Shown in pieces: positions 12,101 to 25,312 of a stretch of 64,000 bases of DNA (the first letter of the stretch is position 1; each line of letters opens with the position of its first letter). The stretch comes from Opisthocomus hoazin. Its lineage: Eukaryota; Chordata; Aves; Opisthocomiformes; Opisthocomidae. Location of the stretch: NCBI RefSeq assembly GCF_030867145.1, contig NC_134434.1, forward strand, positions 5,208,001 through 5,272,000. Direction: 5' to 3'. Position numbers and translations under genes: made by a program. The notes under the pieces were generated by a model that saw nothing but the letters and a program-made list of their open reading frames with translations, was not told the origin of the DNA and ran no database searches.

Positions 12101-15100
12101 CCCACTGACCTGAATGACCTGTCACCGAAAAACAGCGCGCTTCAGCTCTTCCTGCCCTGATAGTTTAACCCCAAAATGCTGCAGAAGTGCAAGCAAGGAG
12201 TCCTCTTTCATGACCCATGCATGCTTTCAGGAGTCTGGGCTTCCTTACACCTCTTCCCCTGTGCAGCACCCCAGCCATGGCATCTCCCACTCGGCACCAG
12301 GGGAGGCTCCAGGGCCAATATCAACCCCGACGATGTCAAGTGTTTGCTCATGTCTCTAGATCTTCAAGGGGGAAAATATCCTCCTTTTGTGACTAAATAT
12401 TAGCAGCCTTACTCATACCCTGACCTGGGCTGATCCTGGATATCAGTGGGCAGCCCGCGGTGCCCAGCTCAGAAGCTGACACCACTGCGTGCATGGGCAT
12501 CTTGGACATTATGAACATCCTGTTTGTCACCCAGGCAGCAGTCTGCTGGTGCTTCTGCATCTGATCTGGCTGGTGGTCAACAGTCCTCTGAGTCCCATTG
12601 TTTTGATTTTAGATGTCTTTATTGGAGAGATCTTGAATTTCTTAGATATCATCAAGGTCTGTTAAAGTATTTGCATCTTTATTCGCTGTCTATTTACAGG
12701 TAACAGAAAAGGACCAGAGGATGAATGTAAGGAGCAAGCAGATGAGGAGGAGTAGCAGCAAACAAGGACTCTGTAGTGCTACCCTTGCAAACCCATCACT
12801 GAAAATACAGATAGAGCTGTCTATCCTGATCTGCTGAGCACGTTATTATCACTTCAGACACAAGTACTCAAGGCACCCCTTTTCACACCCTCTCTAAGTA
12901 CATCACTCTCACTCCTGTCCACTCTTGTTGTATCAGAGGGCCCAGCATGAGCAACCTGGTAGCAGCAGAGCCACTGTAAGCTGTCCTGACTGTGGGTCTG
13001 GTGCAGACCGCAGGATCTGGCTTACAGGCCGGACCAGTTCTGCAAACTTCACCGAATGGATGTGAAGAAGTGGTTCGGCAGAGGTCACAGCTGGAGAGAC
13101 TTCCTGAGCTGCAGCTGGCTCCCTGGCTTGGGGACCTCCTCTGTACATTGATGCATTCAATGGGAGAGGGAGACAACAAAATCGGACAGGGCAGAGGATA
13201 TCCTAATCAAAATCCAATTGCTGGCTGGACAGCGGTTTTAGGTACATTTTACCTAATCTCACCAAGGTCCAGGGCACTTTCTAAGTGTCACTTAAAGAAA
13301 TACTCAGAAGATTTTGCTTCAAAGAACTACTGGAGCTGTAGACATTTGCGAAGGCCAGGAGAGGATTTAGTGCTTCAGCTGTCAAAACGGTGGCAGCTCA
13401 ACATGGAAACATACTTTCCGGCTGACTCAAAATACAAACCTCAGGTGGGAGCAGAGCAGACCAAAAGACCCATATCTCCATCCTCCTGTGTTCCTGATGC
13501 TGTGTTCAGCTGACCATAAAGACATCTGTGTAGGACGGAACCACATGTAACACTATCAAAATAACTCATTCAGCACTTTCCATTACAGAAATGTGCCTCT
13601 CTTCAGTTGTTTACAACTTTACCAAAATTTATTTCTTTGTGATTCCCCATCCTGGAGAATCTTCCTCTGAGATGACGTTTGGTGCTTCCATCGGTCCTTC
13701 TCTTTGCAGACCGGCTGACAGGACAGTGCTGGCACTCATTGACTTCTTTGTTAGTCAAGAACACTCTGCTAAACAGGCTCAATATGGAGATGCATTGACC
13801 TGATGTAGGAGAGATCTCCCCCACCATTTCAGAAAGACCTCCACAGACCTTCATGCAGTGAGGGACATTTGGGCCTGACGTGTGCATGCTGCTTGCATTC
13901 AGTCCAGATCCATCAGCCATTTCATGCAGAGTTCAAGAGGCCACAGGGAGAGCACCCAGAGAACAAAGCACTTGGGTCTCCAAAGGGAGGGCTGAGCTGG
14001 GGATGCCAACCTTCACTGCCGCCTAGACAACAGCATGGACCGAGTAACACTTCATGGATGATACCAGGCCTTTGCTGGCCTTGCTGGACTTCATTTTAGC
14101 ACCTTGGGCAATTGCAATGGCAGTAGGGTTTGTGGCCATGTCATAGGAACTACTGACTGGGGGAAATCTAGCAGCTCTTCTCTGTCTCTAATTCCCAGGG
14201 CATGAGACTGGTGGATGGGCTAGCATCTCAGCCTCTGCCATGAGGAGGCAACTGGTGCACCCTGTAGCCACCTAACTATCCCGTCTTTCCACCCTGGGAA
14301 GAAAGGCTCCCTGCTCAACTCCGTGGATCTGCTATGCAGGTCCCACAGCTTCAAAGCATTGAAATAGTTTACATTTGAAAGTCAGGTCTAATCGGGTCTT
14401 AATCCTGTCCCAGGTAGAACAGGGACCACCTCCCAGTTCCCCTGAACATCAGTCAGAGAGTCATCACACTAAGGGATGTCATAAAGCTTGTCAAGCAGGG
14501 TACGAGGTTGTTTTCTGGGGATGGGAAGTGGAGCAGAGCCCGTGTCAGGGTGTTTGGCAGTATTCTGTTTTGTTCTGGGGGAACTGTTTTGGTGTCACTA
14601 TGCTGAGACTTTTTTATTAAATTTGCTACCCTCCTTTTCAAAGCTGTTTGTTTACTCACAGTAGGTGGTGGGGTAAAGCAGGAATCTCTGGTTGCACCAA
14701 CTCCGTTGAAGAGTAGCTCTCGCAGAAGGCAGAGCTGGAAAAAGTGGTAGCACATGTGGGATAAATCACAGAGTCAGAACATCAGTGGCAAGCATCATCA
14801 TTAACCCTTCTCTGACAATATGGAGAGACCCTCTCCTGTCCAAGTAAGCTTTTGTTAAAAAAAGATCTTTAGAAAAGACACTGTTGCATCTTCTGCATTT
14901 GCAGTCAGTGCAGCAGTGGGCCCTTCAGAGGTCATTAATCAATTATTTTTCCTTCAAAGATAAAATCATGTGAAAAGGATCTCTGAGATTTTTGCAAATT
15001 GCCATGACTCTAGAAGCAGGGACCTTCAGGAAACATCAGTTATCAGGAGATCACTGGCCATAACCCTGAGGTAAGCAACTGCGCTATCTCTGCAAATGAC

Positions 15101-16507
15101 TGCCTTCGTCCCTGGGCAAGAGCCAACCTTCTCCAGGGCATCCTGCCAGCATGAAGCCAGATATCCATCCATGGCTGATCAAGGAAAGAGCCAGCCTGCA
15201 GCCAGGAATTTTATCAAATAAAGGGGCTGGGGAAATTCTGAACTGACCCCACTGCTTACGGGGCCACCTTCGCACTTCACCCACGGGCAAAGCCAACCTT
15301 GCTTGGAGGCAAGAGGTAGGGTTTGAAAAGGGACCAGGACTCTTTGACCTGACAGGGTACCCCAGCCAGAGACCAGAGACTCCTCCCGCACGACCAGCAC
15401 AGCACCGTGTACCCGGGTGCTGGGGGGGTGGATAACAAGCAGGGTTTGTACATCCTGGAGTAACTGGTGATCCCAGACTGCACAAACCCTTCTGCAGCAA
15501 TCTGGGCCTCTCCCTGTATGGATGCATCCATCCTGTCGGAGCAGGATGCCTGGTCCTGCAGGCAGTGCCTGCCATAGCCATGGCTGCCCTGCTTCCAGCT
15601 GGTCCCAGCACAGCTGGTGAGCTGGAGGGAGCAGGCTCTGACCTGGGATTTAACCCTCACCAGCCCTAACCGCTGCAGCTGCCCAGCCATGGAGGTGCCC
15701 AGGGCTGATGGATGGGGTGGGATGTGGCAGGTTGAGCAGCTCCTCCGCTCTCTGCACGCTGGGCCAGCACTAACATCACCCTCAGACCATTTCCTTACAC
15801 TCTCCAGGGCTAGGCACTGTCTTGTTACTTGCAAGGCTCATTTTTCTGTCCCCACCAGTACCACTGCAGTTCGGTTGCTGGAATCCATCATGCTCAGGGG
15901 GTGCAGCACCTGCAGACACAGCGCAGTCAAAGGATCCCAATGCCTGCCCCATCCTCCCACTCTTCCAGTGCAATAATGCCCATTCAAGCAGCAGGGACGT
16001 GACCAGTCTCGCACCAGCTGGGCAATCACACAGGGAATCCTGGGAGAGACAGGCTCCAGGGTCTGCTACAGCAGGAGCTCCCTCGCTTGTTCCCCCGCTA
16101 TCGCTGGGTGGCAGGAGGGGCCTGTTCGACAGGTGCCCAGGGTGAAGGACTGTGGCACACTGCTCTGCAATGTCACTGGTGTTTTTGTAGGCACGGAGGA
16201 GCGTGCAGCCCTGCTTGCTGCAGACAGAGGCACCAGTGGCTGGAGGCTGGTCTCTCGGTATGTCTTCTGCCTGCGTTGAGACAAACCAAGGTCTGGCTTT
16301 GCCAGGGAGCTCAGTCATGGGGGCCCCAGTACTATGGCTGGGCTGAAATGAAGCCACTGCTGGATCTGAGCTGCAGACCCCTGGGAACAACAAAGAGTCC
16401 CTAAAGTCAGTTCAGACCTGTTGCACCTGTACTTGGTCTCCTGGTGCTCCGGAAAGTGGGGGCAACTAAAAATATCCCAATATCTCTGTGATGCAGCAGG
16501 ACTCATT
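9120..16507. other. Intergenic DNA without a recognised gene
   Basis: No gene family is recognised on either strand. The region holds a 250-codon ATG frame at 11074-11826 and a 173-codon frame at 12992-13513, neither with familiar domains, and both overlapped by other open frames. An isolated TATA box near 10688 and an AT-rich patch at 12600-12705, which contains an octamer-like ATTTGCAT, are the only signals I would single out. Confidence 0.55.
10688..10696 (+). promoter_or_regulatory. Orphan TATA box with adjacent E-box
   Basis: TATATAAGG fits the TATA consensus well and sits directly after a CAGCTG E-box at about 10682-10687. No recognised coding sequence follows within the next kilobases, so this is either chance or the promoter of an unrecognised transcript. 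Confidence 0.25.
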
Positions 16508-16822
16508 AATGGGGTAGAGAAAAGATGGAGACAAACTCTATCTGGAGGTGTGCAGCAAAAAGATGAGGCAATGGGCATGAGATGCACCGAAGGAAATTCC
16601 AGTGTGGTGTAAATTTAAAAAAAAAAACATCACAATGAGGGTGGTCACAGACTGGGACAGAAATCTCCCCCTGCGGGGAGGGGCAGAATGTTCATCCTTG
16701 GAGCATCTCCAAACTTGACCAGACAAGGTCCTGAGTAAACTCATCTACCTATGAGGTCGATCCTGCTTTTAGCAGAGATTGAACCAGGGGCCTTCACCGA
16801 TCCCTTCTGACCTATGTCAGGC
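16508..16822 (+). mobile_element. Old CR1 LINE 3' fragment, plus orientation
   Basis: The order of diverged words matches the 3' part of CR1 read in the sense direction: AGAGGCAATGGGC-like at about 16563-16577, a short A-rich stretch, 'gagggtggtca' at about 16636, 'atccttggagcatctccaaa' near 16694, 'gaccagacaaggtcctgag' near 16718, and the 'agcag...ttgaacc' region near 16770. It is much more diverged than the minus-strand copies, so it is an older insertion. Its 3' octamer repeats are not recognisable. Confidence 0.65.
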
Positions 16823-17663
16823 TATACTCTGAGCATGGGCCCTTCTCTGCTGTGTAATGTCTGTAGGGCTCCTCAGAGACACCCCCACCACCCAAGTGTC
16901 TAGATGATTTAAGCTGAACACTTCTGAAAGCCACATAAATGCAGAAATTTCTGCAGCACACCAGCCACACCAGAGAACTCTGTCCCAACCCCACAAGTCC
17001 TCCAGTGTCCTGAGTGGCAGACCCCGTCCAATGTCCCATTGGTGTAAGATGTCCTGTCCTCAGCACAAAGAATGACTTGGAAGAGGCTCAGGACCCATAG
17101 AACAGTGAAGAGCATCCTGTACTGGGTTTGTTATGCAGCAATCAGACCAGAAAGGTGTTCTGGGAGGTGTGCCACCTCCTTTTCCTCCTCACTCCTAGCA
17201 ACTCTGCTGCCTGCTGTCCTTCCTCCCCACAGCATTGATGGAGACCTAATCCACGTCCTCTCGTAGCTTTCCTCTAAATGACTGGAACTCGACACACCTC
17301 AAGGACTGTTAGAATAAGAGAGACTCCACCATGTCGCATGCAGGGTCTCTGACAAAGATTGATCTATTGAAGAGCTTCCAGATCAGACTCGTGGCTTCAG
17401 CTGAGTCCATATGGACCCCTTCTCAGACTCAGGGCAAAAGGGAAAACAAGTGTAAGCATTTTTTCTCATCTCCAGCTACCTTCACACCCTCATTGAGACC
17501 CAGAGACAGTGTATGGTTGGGCTGAGCCCAGACCTCTTGTCCTCTCTCAAGCAGAGGCAGAATCTCGTCCCTGAGCTGCCTGTTGCAACAACATACCCAG
17601 CAGCTGCCCTTCACGCCATGGAGCTGTTTGCAGTGGTATCTATAGCAGGAAAAGCATGATCTT
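16823..17663. other. Intergenic spacer between CR1 fragments
   Basis: I see no gene, RNA or clear repeat here. Open frames are short and overlapping. 17806-18410, the spacer after the next CR1 piece, is equally featureless. Confidence 0.5.
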
Positions 17664-17805
17664 CACAGAATCACAGAATGGTAGGGGTTGCAAGGGACCT
17701 CTGGGGATCATCTAGTCCAACCCCCTGCCGAAGCAGGGTCACCTAGAGCAGGCTGCACAGGACTGCATCCAGGTGGGTTTAGAATATCTCCAGAGAAGGA
17801 GACTC
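17664..17805 (-). mobile_element. CR1 LINE 3'-end fragment (142 bp)
   Basis: It begins on plus with CACAGAATCACAGAATGG, the reverse complement of the CR1 3' terminal repeats. It then follows the conserved 'accccctgccgaagcagggtcacc' region to 'ccagagaaggagactc', where similarity stops. It is severely 5'-truncated, as most CR1 copies are, and non-coding. Confidence 0.9.
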
Positions 17806-18410
17806 TTCTTTGTTTTTCACGAGGAAGGGCAAGGGCACCCGCCTCCAGCCCACCAGCAGAAGCAGAGACACATCCCTGCAGCCTCGGGGGCCGCCAGGGA
17901 AGGGAGGGATGGGCAGTCTCCTGGGGTCTTGCCACCCCCTCTATCGCACAGTCCGGCCCCTCTGCTGCACCCAGCCCTGCTGCTTTGCCCAGCCTCCATT
18001 AACGAAGAGGGCTCCATTAATGCCTGTCTTTGCCCTGGCGGGACTCCAGATGGACCAGCCCAGGAGTGCTAGCCAGAAGCTGATTGCTTCTCATTTGAAA
18101 GGTAACTGGGAGCTCTGCAGTCATTAGCGAGAGCAGTGAGGCTTCGCTGTAGCTGCTGGATGCGAAGATGAAGAGCAGCTCCTGGCAACACACAGACCTT
18201 GAGCAGCACTGGCATCCCTGTGCATCCCCAGGGCTGGCTGCCGCTCCAGAGCCTGGCTGGGAGGAAACCAAATGATGAAGCACCAGCCACTGCTGGGTGG
18301 CTCTGCCATCCAGCTGGGCCTCGTGGCTAGTTCTTTCCCTGAGCGGCCACCAAGGTAATTTGTGACTGCCATCACTGCTGCTCTGCAGTGCTTCATGAAT
18401 GTACTCCACC

Positions 18411-18833
18411 CACAGAATCACAGAATCACAGAATAGTAGGGGTTGGAAGGGACCTCTGTGGGTCATCTAGTCCAACCCTCCTGCCGAAGCAGGGTCACCT
18501 AGAGCAAGCTGCACAGGACCTTGTCCAGGCGGGTCTTGAATATCTCCAGAGAAGGAGACTCCACAACCTCCCTGGGCAGCCTGGGCCAGGGCTCCGTCAC
18601 CCTCAGAGGGAAGAAGTTCTTCCTCATGTTCAGACGGAACTTCCTGTGCCTCAGTTTGTGCCCATTGCCCCTTGTCCTGTCACTGGGCACCACTGAAAAG
18701 AGCTTGGCCCCATCCTCCTGACACCCACCCTTCAGATATTTGTAAGCATTTCTAAGGTCCCCTCGCAGCCTTCTCTTCTTCAGGCTGAACAAGCCCAGTT
18801 CTCTCAACCTCTCCTCGTAGGGGAGATGTTCCA
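18411..18833 (-). mobile_element. CR1 LINE 3' fragment (about 420 bp)
   Basis: It starts with three short CACAGAAT-type terminal repeats. Read on minus it encodes the C-terminal end of the CR1 ORF2 reverse transcriptase protein ([18 protein letters not shown] and [20 protein letters not shown] motifs), then the 3' UTR. Similarity ends after 'ctcgtaggggagatgttcca', so it is 5'-truncated and cannot encode an active element. It is close in sequence to the copies at 24.7, 40.3 and 58.0 kb. Confidence 0.95.
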
Positions 18834-21800
18834 CTCTCAATACACCCAGTTTCCAGGGAACGAAAACCTTGGAACCAAACCCTTCTACCAGGACAAGGGC
18901 CAGGGTTGGTGGGGGACGAGATCTTGCTCCGGCAGATGTATTCATCAGCTCTCCCCAAGGATGTGCTCCCACACATGTCCCTGGAGATCCCTAATGTCAC
19001 AGCAGCCCCTTGCAATCCTAGATTTCATCAGTGCCTGGTAGCTCCAACCCCAGAGGCATCTGAGCGGGCAGGATGGGTTTTCTAGCAAGCTCCACACCTT
19101 ATAGTTAAGTATATAGAAATCTTAGGCTTTCCTATCAGTCACACACAAATGTTTCTCAGCATGCAGCTTCTCACCTGCATTCAGTCACCCTGTGGTGGAT
19201 TACAGACCCTGCTCACCTTCAGCTCTGCTGCATAGGACATGTAAGGGCTCCTGTACACACGTGTCAGGATCTGTCCATGCCCAGTGAATTGGGTGCCCAG
19301 CACTGGCCCTGCAGCACCTCTGGGCACACCCCATCTCTGGTCAGCATCACTGATGCCCACCTGCACCAAGAACTGGGAGCATCAGGCACAGGTCTGCCAC
19401 TAGCGACCACGGGGAGCACTGGCCAGCAACCAGGAGAGAAGTCGCACTTGAGACAAGGAAAGTGGTTTCCCTGCTCAATTTGCTGTTGCAAAATGGGACA
19501 TTATTTAAAGCAAAACCTGTTGAAAAGAAGCTCTGCCTAGATACTACTTTTGAAGGTCTTTGCCAGCAATCGCTGGAAAGAAAGAACAGACCTTTCATGA
19601 TATTCCAGTGTTTTTTTCCATGGTAAGATGCTGCAGTTTTGACAAAAATTATATTTAAGAATGACATCGGGAAGTGTAAAACCTCCCCAGCCACAGCAGG
19701 ATGTGTCCCAGGGTGCTGCTGCCAGGCAGAGCAGAGGAGCACAGGGCCAGTGCTGTGCTGTGCTGTGAACAGCCGTCACCACAGAATAAATCAGACCCTC
19801 ACCCAGCTCCTGCACCCACAATGCCTCTGCTGAGGGCTTGGGGATCTCGTCCTGGTGAGCTGCCCCCGCTGTAGGCATTCATCTCGCAGTGATGACACTA
19901 GCTAAGCCCCTCAGGCACTGCCAAACCTCCAGTCCCATTGTAGACTAGGAAAACCCCACTCTTCTGCAAAGCTCAAGAAGGGGACTCCAGCCCAGGGCCA
20001 TGCCTCGTATGCCAGCAAAGGTGGACAATGTAAAAAAGTGTCTGCCACGTGCTGGAGATTGAGCCAAAAGCACCTTGGCTGAAGACATCCAGGCATAGGG
20101 ACAGCCAGCTGGGTCGGTGTCACCTCTTGTCCATGTCCCACACCGGCTACGTTGGACAAACCGGGCCAACCCTACTCCAGCCTCTGACTGATCGTGGTTG
20201 TCAGCAGCCCTGGCTGGGTACAGGGGAGGGGAGGGAGCTTGCAGGAGCCTCTTCCTCAATTATTCATGGTGAGATCTCAGCTGATGGACCTGGGGCTTTC
20301 AGAGGCTGGTTCCTAATGGAGCCTGCTGACGTGTCTCATCAGTAAGCACTCCTGGGCTCTGTGCAATTCCCACTTCTCCCATCTCCGTGCCGTAAAAATG
20401 CCACCTTTTCCTGCTAATGATGCATTATACAGCCATTACACAGGGTTCATAGCCCTGCTGTCATCATGCAAACGTCTTGAGCTGTTAGTGTGGGAAGGGC
20501 AGTGTGTGCTCTCCAGCCAGGGAAATTGCACAGGCTGGGATCTGCCGGGGGTCTTGCCCATGCTGCAGCCTGATGGAGGAATGACAGGCCATGAGAGATC
20601 AGCTTGCACATGGAGGAGACGAGGTAGCAGTGAGACAACAGGCGTAGCTAGAGCATAACATGGCCTGCAGTCATCCCATTCCAGCTCTTTTAGGCAGAGG
20701 AAGGGAAGGAGATGACAGAGGACACTTGGGGCTGCATCAGCTGGCACCCCAGCATGATGTGCTGATTGCCTGCAGGACATCTCCACCTGCAGAGTCAAAC
20801 GATGCCATGGATGATGGTCGAAGGCAGTGGTGGAAGATCACTGAGGAACGGCAATGTTAAAGGTTGGATGTTGTGCAGGAGAACATGCCATATCACGAAC
20901 ACCTGCCAGACTTTCTGCTGTTCTGGCTCTGTCCCTTTGCAACACTGGCTGGAGTTTCCTGGGGTTTTCATCCACTCTTGTCCCTTTTTCTATCCCACAC
21001 CAGCTGAGCAAGGCTGGAAACACGACCCTGGTGTATGCACAGGTCAGGGTGCTACATAACCAAAGAAGGAGTTCATGAGGGCCACAGTATCATGGCAAGG
21101 CTTAGGTGACCTTGCGTAGTTCTGTGTATCATCCCCATATCCACTTTATCCACTGTCCATCTAACATGTAGAGCTGTGGAAGTCCACTCATCTCTCCATT
21201 TATCCCCACAGCCTTTTATCCTCGCACAGGCATACCTCCATTTAATACCCATTCTCAAACTGACCTGACACTCTGTCTATCCATCCATCTATTCATCCCC
21301 ATGCACTCATCGCTCAACTATTCTTCTAGCTCAAACTAGTGCTCAACTCAGTGACCACTTATCTCTGAGTACTTAGGAGAAATGTCTCAAATCTGGGATA
21401 GTTCTGGTGCCCTCTCCTAAACAGGGAGTATTAAACCCTTGTGCTCCTGGTATGGACTGGTGGTCCTGTAAGGGTTACAGGAATGCAGGATACCTCTCTT
21501 TCAAGAGGGCAGAGGGCACGTTGATGGGAAAGATCTGTACTCCCTCCTTCTTATGAGAGAAGAACCATCCTCAGAAGCATCCTCAGAAGGGTCCTCAGAC
21601 AGCTCTGCATGGGCAGACAGCTGCAGTGCCTGAGTCCTCCCTCAACAGGCTCCCAAAACCTGTAGCAGGTGATACAAGCTTGGGCCAGATATCCATGTTC
21701 ATAAAATCATAGAGCTAGCAGAGACATCCCAACCCCTCTTCCAGCCAACTGGCACCCAGAGAAGGTCCCTGAGCGAGCCTGCCTGACTGAGCAGTGGAAA

Positions 21801-24730
21801 TGCCCAGCAATAAACGCCAAAGCACCGTGCCTGCAGCACGCAATGGCCAAGAGCAGGGAGGGTGAGCACTGGTCTGGGATCATGTAGCATGGTGGATCCC
21901 ATTGCCTGGGAGCCCTGGGACCTGCCAGGGGGTAAGTGGGAAAGGCTGCTTTCCGGGACACACCACAATGTCCCCAGCACAGAGGGAGAGAAGATGTCCA
22001 CGGTAGGAGATTGTGCCCACTGCAAGTAGGTTGAGGACTGGAGTTAGTGGCACAGCCGGTGCTGGAGAAGACAGGTGGAGCTGAGTTCATCTCAACCAAG
22101 ATGTGGTGATCGGCCCATCCTGCTAGTTGAGTTAGGGGCCATATGCCTGCGCTCATCTAGCCTGTGGCCAAACTGCGGGCTCCTGGGAAGAGACATGACC
22201 TGGAGACCTCTTCTACCACAGCAAAGGGGAAAAAGTCTCTCACACCCTGGGGCCTGGGGTACTCTGGCATCTTCACCCTTATGTCCTTGCCCAGGACTGA
22301 GCTGCCCTCACTGAGCACAGCCAGGATGGAAGAGAGCTCCAGTCCCACCACAATGGAAGAGGTGAAGGTGTGGGCACTACAGACTTCAGAGGGATGGAGC
22401 ATCCCCAGACTGACCCATGCAGAGGAAAGCAGTGGAGAGGGGACTTTCATCTTCTTTAAACGCAGTCCACAAACAGGGTCCACAGCATGGCTGTGCTGCC
22501 CAGCAGGAGATCAGTTTGTCAGCTCCCTCCATGCGGACAACCAGTGCCACAGACACAAGATCATGCTGGTGGGGTGGAAGATGCCTGGTTGCTCACTTCA
22601 GCTCAGGCATGTCTTTGGGTAGTGCTTGCTGAGGCACAAAGGTGCATTGGCAGCTGCTAGAAACAAACTACATGGGCATGAAAACATGCATAGGAACACA
22701 ACAGTCATACACATCCCCCCTCACACACAGCCAGCTGCTCGCGGGATGCAAGGACACATGGACACACATCCAAATACACACACAAGTGCTCTCCGGGCCA
22801 CGCTCTACCCCTACACGCAACCACCCACCCCCAGCCCAGGCTGGGCTTTGTTTCTTGCCATGCACTTGCAGAGCAGTCCCAAACCAACAGTGGGGTTCCC
22901 CCCATGCTGCCCTTTGTCCTCGTCACTGGGTCCTACAAAGCCTCTGTCCACCAGGGACATGTCCCCTCCTCCAGGGCTGCCTGGAGGATGTGTCTCTGGC
23001 CCTTTAGCTACACCGATGACATTAGCTGACCCTTAATTTTGTGTGCACACAGGCTGGCCTTCCTTATCTGCAGGACAGAGCTATTAGCTTCCTCCCCACT
23101 TGCACATTAGGGAATAATTGCCCTAATTAGTTCTGCTGGCCTCCTGGCCCATGCACTCCACAGGCTGCTGCCTTGGAGGGACTGCAGATGTTTGTGAACA
23201 GAGCCTGGCCACCAGGCTCGTACCTGTGGGCAGGGTGACATGGCTCTGGTATCAGGGGGACACGGCTCCAGCATCTCCGGGGCCTTCCGTGGGACAGGGG
23301 ATGGGACACCCCAGCCACCTCTAGCAACGGAAAGGACATAGGAGGAGCAGTGCCACGCCAGGTTGGTAGCATGGAGGGGATGCTGGTGTGAGCCATGGGG
23401 TGGCCTGGGTGGGGGGCTGGGATGAAATACAGGGGGTGCTTGGGATGTAATATCAGTGACATACAGGCACAGTGGAGCCAGGATGCTCAGGGCATCGCCA
23501 GCATTCGCCAGCAGCTCCCAGCTCAGATCAGAAGCACTAGCTGTGTTCAGGAGCCTGCAGTTAAGGGTAAGTGTGCAAGGGGCTGCATGGGACTGTTCAC
23601 CAGAAAATTTGGCTGTGAGTGAGCGACCGGCTGCCCACAGCCCCATGCTGGCATCTCTGCTGTTGGACGTGGCAGGGTCAAAGTGGGACTATGAGAGTGT
23701 CCCCGCCGTTCAGAGACATTTTCAGAGAGCACAAGTATCCAATACGTGTCCCAGAGCTGCAGGCATGAATTATCCTTGGGACATTAGGTCACCATGACAA
23801 ACCATAGCACTGAGTTACTCAGGATTGAGCTGGAAATGGCCTCAGTATCCTCTAATGGACACGTGCCTGGTGGGAGGACAAGTTGTAGAGCATCTGGGGG
23901 CTCTGGTTTGTTGTAGATCCAAAACCTTTCCCCGGGGACCATCAGTAGAAGAGGGCTCAGGAAGGTCTGGTGGCTCTGTTCATCAGCTTAATAACAAGAA
24001 AATAGGATGATGGCAGCTTTTCCATCTGCACACACGGGCTGGGAACATATCTCCCAGATGCAGGCAGACCCCAACCTAAAACAACAAATGCCTCCAAGAG
24101 CACCAAACACAGCCCCCATTGCCTGGAGGTGAGGTGGCTGTGGTGAGGATGTGGTGATGGTGGACAATCAGCTGGCCCTGAGCAGGAGGTGTGGGTTGAT
24201 GCAGCAGGTGCTGCTGCGAACGGGCCCCGTCTCGTGCCTGCAGGCACAGCAGTGTGCCCACCCCAAGCAGAGCTAGTGGGTGCTCAGCGCAGGATTTCCC
24301 AGGGAATCTCCAACCTCTTGCTGCCTGACCCTCTCCTGCTGAAGGCAGGGCATGGGGACCCAGCCTTCGGTTCCCCAAGGCTTGTCCTGCCACCACGCCA
24401 GCCTGGACAGCCATCCCTGGCCAGGCAGTGCCACCCTGTGGCAAATGCTTCTCGCCTCCGAAGGGGGTGATGCCCCTGGACTCCCAGCCCAGACCCCCAG
24501 GTTCATGGCACTGCCTGCTCCTGCTGACAACACCCCCAGCCTTGCTTTCCTCTGCCCTGGCCCCGCCGGTGCCCGTGACCCCGTCACAGCAGCAGACATC
24601 CCACCTCATCCCGGTGCTGCCATAGAAGATCTTTCCTATCCCTGTTGCCTTGCCCTAATATCTCCAGGGCTCCAGCAACAGCAGCCCAAAGTGGGTTCCT
24701 CCAGCCCTACCCCTGGGTACCCCCCTGCAG
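18834..24730. other. Intergenic DNA; two homeodomain-site-rich patches
   Basis: No gene is recognised. Patches at about 20390-20470 and 23005-23130 are richer in A/T than their surroundings and carry TAAT-core homeodomain-type sites, so they could be conserved regulatory elements. A CATC-rich stretch near 21265-21300 and a CA-rich stretch near 22710-22800 are weak simple repeats. The sequence near 21700 (AAAATCATAGAGC) might be the relic of a CR1 end, but the match is too short to call. Confidence 0.5.
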
Positions 24731-25312
24731 AATCACAGAATCACAGAATGTTCGGGGTTGGAAGGGACCTCTGTGGGTCACCCAGTCCAACCCTCCTGCC
24801 GAAGCAGGGTCACCGAGAGCAGGCTGCACAGCACCGCGTCCAGGTGGGTCTGGAATATCTCCAGAGAAGGAGACTCCACAGCCTCCCTGGGCAGCCTGGG
24901 CCAGTGCTCCATCACCCTCAGAGGGAAGAAGTTCTTCCTCATCTTCAGAAGGAACTTCCTCTGCTTCAGTTTGTGCCCTTTGCCCCTTGTCCTGTTGCTG
25001 GGCACCACTGGACAGAGTCTGGCCCCGTCCTCCTGACCCCCACCCTGCAGATATTTATAAACATTTATAAGGTGCCCTCTCAGCCTTCTCTTCTTCAGGC
25101 TGAACAAGCCCAGCTCCCTCAGTCTCTCCTCGTAGGAGAAATGTTCCAGTCCCCTCATCATCCTCGTAGCCCTCCATTGGACTCTCTCCAGTAGCTCCTC
25201 ATCTTTCTTGAACTGGGGAGCCCAGAACTGGACACAGTACTCCAGATGGGGTCTCACTAGGGCAGCGTAAAGGGGAAGGAGAACCTCCCTCAACCTACTG
25301 GCCACACTCTTC
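24731..25312 (-). mobile_element. CR1 LINE 3' fragment (about 580 bp)
   Basis: This begins on plus with AATCACAGAATCACAGAATG. On minus it retains an open stretch of the CR1 ORF2 C-terminus, including [40 protein letters not shown] and [18 protein letters not shown]. It is one of the longest CR1 copies in the window. It is 5'-truncated and lacks the endonuclease and RT catalytic core, so it is inert. Confidence 0.95.

Noticed and set aside
24778-25305. 175-codon minus-strand frame and similar frames at 18.5, 38.2, 40.4 and 58.4 kb
   Set aside because: They are C-terminal relics of CR1 ORF2 inside 5'-truncated elements, not host genes.
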